Assembly: GCA_947683425.1 (NCBI GenBank)
Contig: CANTUQ010000119.1
Coordinates: 8,021,501-8,085,500, forward strand
Source: Excoecaria cochinchinensis
Lineage: Eukaryota > Streptophyta > Magnoliopsida > Malpighiales > Euphorbiaceae
Direction of reading: 5' to 3'
DNA: 64,000 bases
Part shown: one piece after another, positions 57,819 to 64,000 of the stretch
Numbering within the stretch: position 1 is the first letter of the stretch
Layout of the letters: each line of letters opens with the position of its first letter
Program-made: the position numbers and the translations under genes
The notes under the pieces: generated by a model
Database searches by the model: none
Told to the model about the DNA's origin: nothing
Seen by the model: the letters and a program-made list of their open reading frames with translations, nothing else

Positions 57819-59782
57819 TATAGACACCGGGACCCGAGGCAGCCTACACCAGGGTTAACTGGTGATGATATCAATGCTTGTTCACAAGAAAAAAGGTTGG
57901 AAGTGATGGTTTCCCTTTCAAAATTGCAGTAAAAAAAATTTCGGCGGTTTGCGGCAGCCAGTCAAGCTATGGCGGGCACCCCTCACTAGCGCGAGTGCGC
58001 CCCTTGCTGTCTTCAACCTCCAGACGCGTCATTTCAGCCAAAAACATGATTTTTTAGGCAAAATTGATTTCTAATCCATTTTTTTTGGATTTTCAAGGAT
58101 TTTTTCGAATTTTAAACTTAAATAAGGAAGAATTTGATTTAAATAAAAATTCTTTTCCTAAAAATCCTAGGTTTTCGTCATTAAGTCATATAAATAGAAA
58201 ACTCAGAGAGAGAAAAAGGGAAGAGGCAAAAATTCTGCAATTTTGGATTTTTTTCTTCTTTAATAGAATTTCTCCAAAGTTCTAGATGGAATTTTCTTAA
58301 ACAAAAATCATTCTTAATACAAAAGAGAAAATAATTATTTGTTCTTGAGATCCATATTTTCTTCCATAAATTTTTTTTTTTTAACAAGCTTTTTGCAACT
58401 TTCTTTCTAAAGAGAAAAAGTTTAAATTTCTTGCTTTTCTGATTTAATTCTTGTGGATTTAGACAAGAAAATCAACCATCTTCCTTCCTTCCATCGAATC
58501 CAAATTCTGAGAGTAAATTTCTGGGCCAAAGGCAAATTTTCTTTCATTATATTTTGGTTATTTTTCTTTGTTTTCTCCATTAACATTGATTTCAAACTTC
58601 ATATTTTATGTGAATTATTTATTGGTTTCTTGTTTTATGCATAAGATTTAAGTTATTTTTAATGTTTTTGCATGAATAATACATAGAATCATGTAAAAAT
58701 CACATAAAATGTTGATTTTCTTACTTTAAGGTTTGAAAAGAGGTTCCAAAATTCATTCTACCTGTCCCTGCAAGTGAGGGGCCGGAAGGAGGAGAGGTGC
58801 AGCCACCACTCATGGCCACCCCTCGCCTCCTTGGTTGATTTGTTTGGATCCATTTCACCCCTTTTTGATATGTTTTCGATATTTTTTGACCCATGGACAT
58901 TTTTGCTTTATTTTTTTGCGCTTTTACTCATATAAGTTATTTTATTATTTTATGTGATTTAATTGATTTTTTAGATTTATTATTAATATTAATTTTATTT
59001 GTGTTTAATTTTATCTACAATTCTTGTGATTTATTATTTGAGCACTCTTACGAGCGAATGAGGAGATCCAGGATATTAGAGGCCATCTTTTTAGTTTGGT
59101 TTGGTTTTTTAATTTGTTATTTTTGTTATTTTTCTCTTTATTTTGCTTAATTTGTAATAAAATTATTTTACTTTTATGTGTGAATAAAGAAAATCACAAA
59201 AATATTTTTATTAATGGATTTGATTTTTTCTAGCAAAACGGGGCCAATGTCCAACACTTTTGGCAAATAAAATATCACCTTAAAGGGAGAGTTAATTTTC
59301 CTCAAAATGGGATCATTCATCACTGTTTTCTCAATAATGACTAAAAATAACTCTTCGTTTTCTTTTAATTGTGAATGAAGGAACCAATATTCCTACTCCG
59401 AATAAATGCCCCGATTTATGTATGTTATATATTTAATTAGTTTTGTTTATTTAATTTTCTATTTTTGGGGATTGTATTGTCCCATTCATCTTGTAATTTA
59501 TTTTGTAATTTATTCTATTTTATTTTATTTATCGCTTTCCTCGATACTTGATGTATGCTTTAGTTTTAATGCATGTCCGCGTGAGATGAGAGATGTAAAA
59601 TTAATTATTAAAAACTCATTTATAACATTAACCAAGGCATTAATAAGAGTGAATTTCCGAACTACTCCCTAGTTTAGACCCCAGAAATTTGATAAACTTT
59701 TCCAATTTTTTAAATTTAGTTGCGACTCCAAAATAACTCAAAAGTTTTTAAAGGTCTCATGAAATTAGATAACTTTCCCAAT
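57819..59782 (+). repeat. Tat/Ogre-like LTR, 3' end cut
   Basis: Starts TATAGACACCGGGACCCGAG (TG mutated to TA) after the polypurine tract. It shares TTGAGCACTCTTACGAGCGAATGA (split around 59035-59060), CCCCGATTTATGTATG and GTTGCGACTCCAAAATAACTC with the other Tat LTRs. It is diverged and shorter than the 8544/12419 pair. It stops at 59782, about 150 bases before the expected end, where a CACTA-like end begins. Confidence 0.78.
58189..58196 (+). promoter_or_regulatory. Probable LTR TATA box
   Basis: TATAAATA followed by a GA-rich leader (AGAGAGAGAAAAAGGG), the same arrangement as at 8882 and 12835. Confidence 0.5.
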
Positions 59783-59802
59783 AACTACAAAAAAAACAGT
59801 GA

Positions 59803-60055
59803 ATTAGCGATGGACATTTTCGTCGCTAAAAGGGCTATTTCCGTCGCTAATTACTTTTAGCGACGCAATGACTAACTGTCGCAAGGAATTTTGCGACTAA
59901 AACATAAAATCGTCGCTAAAATTAGCAACGGCAAATTCCGTTGCTAAAACTAAAATTTTCGTCGCTAAATAACCAATAAAATTAGTCGCCATAAATTTTA
60001 AAAATTTATTAGCGATGAAAAATCCGTTGCTATTCCGTCGCTAAAAATATTATAT
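59803..60055. repeat. Subterminal TTAGCGACG / CGTCGCTAA repeats
   Basis: About a dozen copies in alternating direction, e.g. TTAGCGATGG, CGTCGCTAAAAG, CCGTCGCTAATT, TTTTAGCGACGC, CGTCGCTAAAATT, GTCGCTAAATAA. In CACTA elements such motifs bind the transposase. Confidence 0.85.
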
Positions 60056-60506
60056 TTTTCAATATTATTTTCAATTTAATTTTTTATTATAATTTTCAAT
60101 TTAATTTTTTATTATTATTATTACATCCAAAATTTAATTTAATTTATGTAAATAATAATTATACAATATTTTTAATGTTACTATTAATTAAAAATATATA
60201 ATATCAAAAAAGTGCATTAACTGTACAATACTTAAAAAACACTGTAAAAAACACTAATTCAAACTAAATAATGCTACTTAGAAATATATAGAAGTTCACA
60301 ATAACTTTGTATAATAAGTTCACAGTAATTCAAATATAATAAAAATACATTAAATTGTACAATACTTAAATTAAAAGTATATGTTATTATTATCTTTAGC
60401 AGCATTCGATCCAATTCCAATACCTACAAGTCACCAATAAAATTTTCACATCAATACCAAAATTAATGAATTAAAAATCAAAATAAAAAAAAAATTGATT
60501 CTAGTT

Positions 60507-60507
60507 C

Positions 60508-60553
<46 letters not shown>

Positions 60554-60554
60554 T
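60507..60554. repeat. (TA)n(CA)n microsatellite
   Basis: About 11 TA units followed by about 12 CA units. Confidence 0.95.
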
Positions 60555-62090
60555 TCATAAATGTTAATCTTAACAAATATAGTATAAAACATAATACCAA
60601 TTCATGTATCATGTATCCAAATTTGACTATCATAGAATTATTTTTTATTTAAATTCTAACATACAAATTAAGAAAATAAAAAATAAATTTAAAATTTCAT
60701 CCACAAAATAGATTTTGGTTGAGGTTTAAGTTTTAGCCAATCAATTAAAGTAAACAAAAATTTTGTTTTTTCTACTTCTATATATTCAGCTAGATTAGTG
60801 AATTGCTTCAAAGTTCTAAATTAGTTAGATTAGTTACATATTACCAAATAAAATCACAATCACAGTAGTAAACATGGCTCAGATTCATGTATATGCATAT
60901 CAATCTAAAGGATATTATAAAGCAAATGCAACACATATTTCATTATCATGCAGTGCATCATATGATTACCCCCAGAAAATGTTCATGTCCCTTTGAGGCT
61001 GTTTTGGCAACTCAAATCAACCACATGCACCCGCCCAAGCCTTCTAACATTATGTAAACGATTGGGAAAATGTATTCACACAAAAATTGATAAAGTGTCT
61101 TGGGCAATATAGATTTAAAGCTTTAGTATCAGTTTATTAAAGTCAAGCAGTAACAGGCTGGAATACAAAAGCTATACAATTTGGACTACATACATATATT
61201 ATTATCATGTGAACCTAAAAAATACTCTATTTTAGGCCTTTCAACAGGACACAGTTAAGCTAAATTCTCAACTCTGTTCTCCATAAACTTGAACCACAAA
61301 TATAGTAAATGGTCCCTAGCTACCCCAACACACACGAATCAAAGCTCAGTTAATAGAATTAACAAGTACATCAAAATACTAACCTTTGTCAACTACCTAA
61401 ATCTTAGAGAATAGTTGCAATTATATTGTTCTACCCATACAGCTTCCAAAATTCTTCTCAGTTTGGAAAAATAGCAATTGTGCACAAAGTTCACAATAAT
61501 ATTAATTATATAATCAACCACTAACCTTACAACAAAGATGTACACAAATATAAAGGATCAAATTAAATTAGACTCAACTTTTAATAATCTCTCTCACCAT
61601 TAAAACCAGCGACGATGGGAGGAGCGGCGACAAGCAGTAGCGACGTCCACGGGAGCGGCTACCAGCGAGGGAGGAGCAGCGATAGGCGACAAAAGCTTGC
61701 GGCGGAGGAAGGAGAACATCTGGCATGCGCAAAGGAGCCTTCGCAGATTGCAGTAAGAGGGGGCAGAGGAGGCAGCTAGATCTGGCACGCGACGAGAGGG
61801 AAGGGGACACCGGAGTGGGGATGCTAGGGTACGGGGCGAGCGGCTGCAGAACAACGATGCTAGAGGAGGGGTGGTGTAGACACCGGGTCCCGAGTAGCCT
61901 TGATCAGGATTACCCGATGATGAAATTTAGCTATGCCGGCTTATAGGCAAAAAGATTGGAGCTCAGAAGTGATTTTCCTTGTCTTTTCGGTGAGTAAAAA
62001 GGGTATTTTAAAAATATTTTAAAAATATTTTTTTAAAATTATTTAAATTATTTTGAAGAAGAAAAAGTGTGTTTTAGGTTGAGGGTATTT

Positions 62091-62098
62091 TATATAAA
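62091..62098 (+). promoter_or_regulatory. Probable LTR TATA box
   Basis: TATATAAA, about 215 bases into the LTR and 110 bases before the hairpin set, followed by A-rich then G-rich sequence. Confidence 0.45.
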
Positions 62099-62206
62099 AA
62101 AAAAATAAAAAATAAAAAAAAAATAAAAAAAAAAAGGTGAAAAATGATGAAAAAATGAAGAAAGTAGGAAAAATGGAAAATGGGGGAAAAGATTCGCGAC
62201 GGAAGG

Positions 62207-62346
62207 GCGACGGCCAGGGGCCGTCGCGAATGTCCGTGCGCGGAGCGCTGCGGAGCGTGCGCTCCGCGCGGCCGACGCCCTGGGCGTCGGTAGCTCTGCG
62301 CGCACGACGCCTTGGGCGTCGCTCGTTCCGCGCACGTCGTGCGCGG
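62207..62346. repeat. Five perfect GC-rich hairpins
   Basis: GCGACGGCC-AGG-GGCCGTCGC (62207-62227). GCGCGGAGCGC and GCGCTCCGCGC around a 10-base loop (62238-62269). CGACGCCC-T-GGGCGTCG (62273-62289). CGACGCC-TTG-GGCGTCG (62305-62321). CCGCGCAC-GTC-GTGCGCGG (62328-62346). All stems are perfect. The region is extremely G+C-rich inside an A+T-rich LTR; the open frames across it in several phases are a by-product. Confidence 0.92.
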
Positions 62347-64000
62347 AGACTCCGCGCATCCGCGCGGAAACGTGCGCGAGGCGCACGATTGACGCCCCAC
62401 TTCGCCCATTTTGCCCACTTTTCGACCCCCACTCGATTTTCAACCGTTTTTGGACGGTTTTTGGTGGTTTTTGGGTAGTTTTTGATGATTAAAAACACTA
62501 GAAAAATTCAGAAACAGAAGAGGACGAATCAGGAACATTTTGGAGAAAAAAAACTGAATTTTGGAGCTTTGAGTTGAGAGAAAAAAATCCATCTTACACA
62601 CTTGTTTCCAAGAGCTTTTCTTCAAGTTTTCAAGCTATTTTCTAAGGATTTTCACAAGAGAAGACAAGGAATTCAACACTTCTATCTTCAATTCTTCAAA
62701 ACTGAATTTGAGGGTAATTATTCTTGGCTTTGCTCCTTAATTCTCTTGTTAATTTCATTTATTTTGGCTTCCAATTAACATATCAAACATGTAAATTCTC
62801 TTAGTCTCCATATTCTTCTTCTTATTTTTTTATTTTATCTTCAATTATTCATATAACAAATAAGCTTTTTAAATTCTATTAATCTTTTTTTTTATGTCAA
62901 ATTATTCTTTGTTCATGTAATTATGCATGTTTTAGGTTGTAAATACCTTTAATTTCTTAATGCTATATCATGTTTATTATTATGCTTTCTTTGGCATGTA
63001 TGAGTGTTATAGTCATTATTTTATGCTAGTTATGCATGTTAAGTGGAATTATTCTCATGTTACACATTTATTCATGTCTTAACTATAATAAAATTGATTG
63101 TCACTAATCTTCCATGTATGTTAATAACTATTATTAATAAGTTGCATATGCCATGATACTTCATCACCTTATGCATGTTAAATGGCATCTTAATCACTTT
63201 ATGCATGTTAAATTGCATCATAATTATTTTTTATGCATGTTATAGTATCTTAAGCATGTTATATGGTCATTGTACATATTACCTTTTATGTTGTATTATT
63301 TCATTGGCCTAATCACTAACATGAATTTCTTTTTGATTTTTGGTTGCAAATCATTGTTTTATTCTCATTTGAGCATCCATGCACACGAAGGAGGAGTTGC
63401 GGGGTTTGGTATTGCCTTTATACATTTTTAATTCTCATTTCGTTTATATTTTTAATTTCCTTGTATATATTCATTGAATAAAATGTTTTCCTATGCGCAC
63501 CTAAATAAAGATCGTAAAAATATTTCTTACTAAATTAATTTAGATTTTTCATAATAAAATGGGACCAATGTCCTAATTTTCATCCCAAATAAAATCATCA
63601 CATCCAGAATATTTTCTTTAATTGTGCATGCGGGGACCAAAGTCCTCATAATTAATAAAATTCCCCGGTTTTATGTATGTTTGCACTTTTAAATGGGAGT
63701 TGTATTCCGCTCCTTGTATTATTGTAATTCATTGCTTTACTCGCTAATTTATGGTTTTCCTAAAATGAGTAAATGCGCCTTAAATTAATTGCATTGTGTG
63801 GAGAGAGAGCGAATTAATGACAATTAAAATTCAATCATAAATTAATCGAGGTAGAAATAGATGAGAAATCCCGGACCCAGCTCTGGTCTTTGGGCTCGAG
63901 AGGTTAGAGGTTATCCTCCAAAATACTTCTTGGGTCACGAGACTTTAGCGCTAATCCTAGGCCTCATGGCCCAACATGGATATTAAGCGCAGTCTTAGGC

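Larger units (their letters stand above)
59783..61874 (+). mobile_element. CACTA (En/Spm-like) transposon fragment, left end
   Basis: Begins AACTACAAAAAAAACAG (consensus CACTACAA, first base changed), followed by about 270 bases of TTTTAGCGACG/CGTCGCTAAAA repeats in both directions. This is typical of the subterminal region of plant CACTA elements. The rest is A+T-rich and non-coding, with a TA/CA microsatellite and a G+C-rich stretch at 61605-61870 whose frames I do not recognise. No transposase motif and no right end (TTGTAGTG) is present. It is cut by the LTR at 61875. It interrupts the LTR at 59782. Confidence 0.7.
61875..64000 (+). repeat. Tat/Ogre-like LTR, runs off the right edge
   Basis: Starts TGTAGACACCGGGTCCCGAG and shows the Tat LTR landmarks: TTTGAGCATCCATGCACACGAAGGAG, split over 63370-63395, GGACCAATGTCC, CCCCGGTTTTATGTATG, and TCCAAAATACTTCTTGGGTC near the end. 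The end and any primer site lie outside. A set of perfect GC hairpins sits at 62207-62346. Confidence 0.8.

Noticed and set aside
61574..61946. Possible host exon in G+C-rich DNA
   Set aside because: The frames are low-complexity Ser/Arg/Gly, no splice structure or domain seen, and the stretch lies within a CACTA fragment. Left as unexplained.
62043..62498. Several overlapping frames of 110-150 residues, Arg/Ala-rich
   Set aside because: All phases on both strands are open because the region is G+C-rich and palindromic; no codon or domain signal.

Overview
The window looks like nuclear DNA of a flowering plant, in a repeat-rich (probably heterochromatic) region. The evidence is wall-to-wall Ty3/gypsy LTR retrotransposon sequence of the plant-specific Tekay (chromovirus), Athila and Tat/Ogre-like types, initiator-tRNA-Met primer sites, a CACTA-type transposon end, and strong A+T richness. 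I see no host gene, rRNA, tRNA gene or CRISPR array. Most short open frames are chance frames in LTRs and tandem repeats. No species can be named from the sequence.

Layout. 1-4178: a minus-strand Tekay element, with an uninterrupted gag-protease-RT frame running off the left edge, its primer site and most of its LTR. 4179-15788: Tat/Ogre-like pieces, namely an LTR tail with primer site, a long non-coding 5' internal region, and two 3.3-kb LTRs only 0.58 kb apart around a tandem-repeat 3' region. 15789-22817: a plus-strand decayed Athila pol and a downstream ATHILA-ORF1-like frame, split by a solo LTR (17787-20633, target duplication CCGAG). 22818-31064: a LARD-like element with about 4-kb LTRs and only 0.57 kb between them, its 3' LTR truncated. 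31065-32480: the 3' part of another LTR. 32481-35036 and 57556-59782: the 3' end and LTR of a Tat element, interrupted by 22.5 kb of nested insertions. These are a minus-strand Athila element (35037-43083), a minus-strand LTR (43084-43836 plus 56733-57555), and inside that a full-length Tekay element (43837-56732, target duplication TACCC), which in turn carries a truncated LTR in its reverse transcriptase (48690-51915). 59783-61874 is a CACTA fragment, and 61875-64000 a further Tat LTR.

Most striking pattern. The Tekay-related LTRs are colinear and packed with inverted repeats in a fixed order. The order is a variable slot of hairpin modules, a three-palindrome block, a CGTACCCGTAAGG-type tandem repeat, and a three-hairpin cassette before the LTR end. 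The variable slot holds different sequences in different LTRs: TGTCGCGATCGCGACA-type palindromes, 72-bp-spaced TCACGGTGGCAACCA dyads, or ATGAGTCGTGA dyads. The CGCGA palindromes also occur in the Athila LTR and its internal spacer, and a Tat LTR has its own set of perfect GC-rich hairpins downstream of a TATA box. Several stems show compensatory base changes between copies, suggesting selection on structure. This is the best candidate in the window for something undescribed.

All coordinates and repeats were read by eye. Family assignments rest on recognised motifs, not on database searches.
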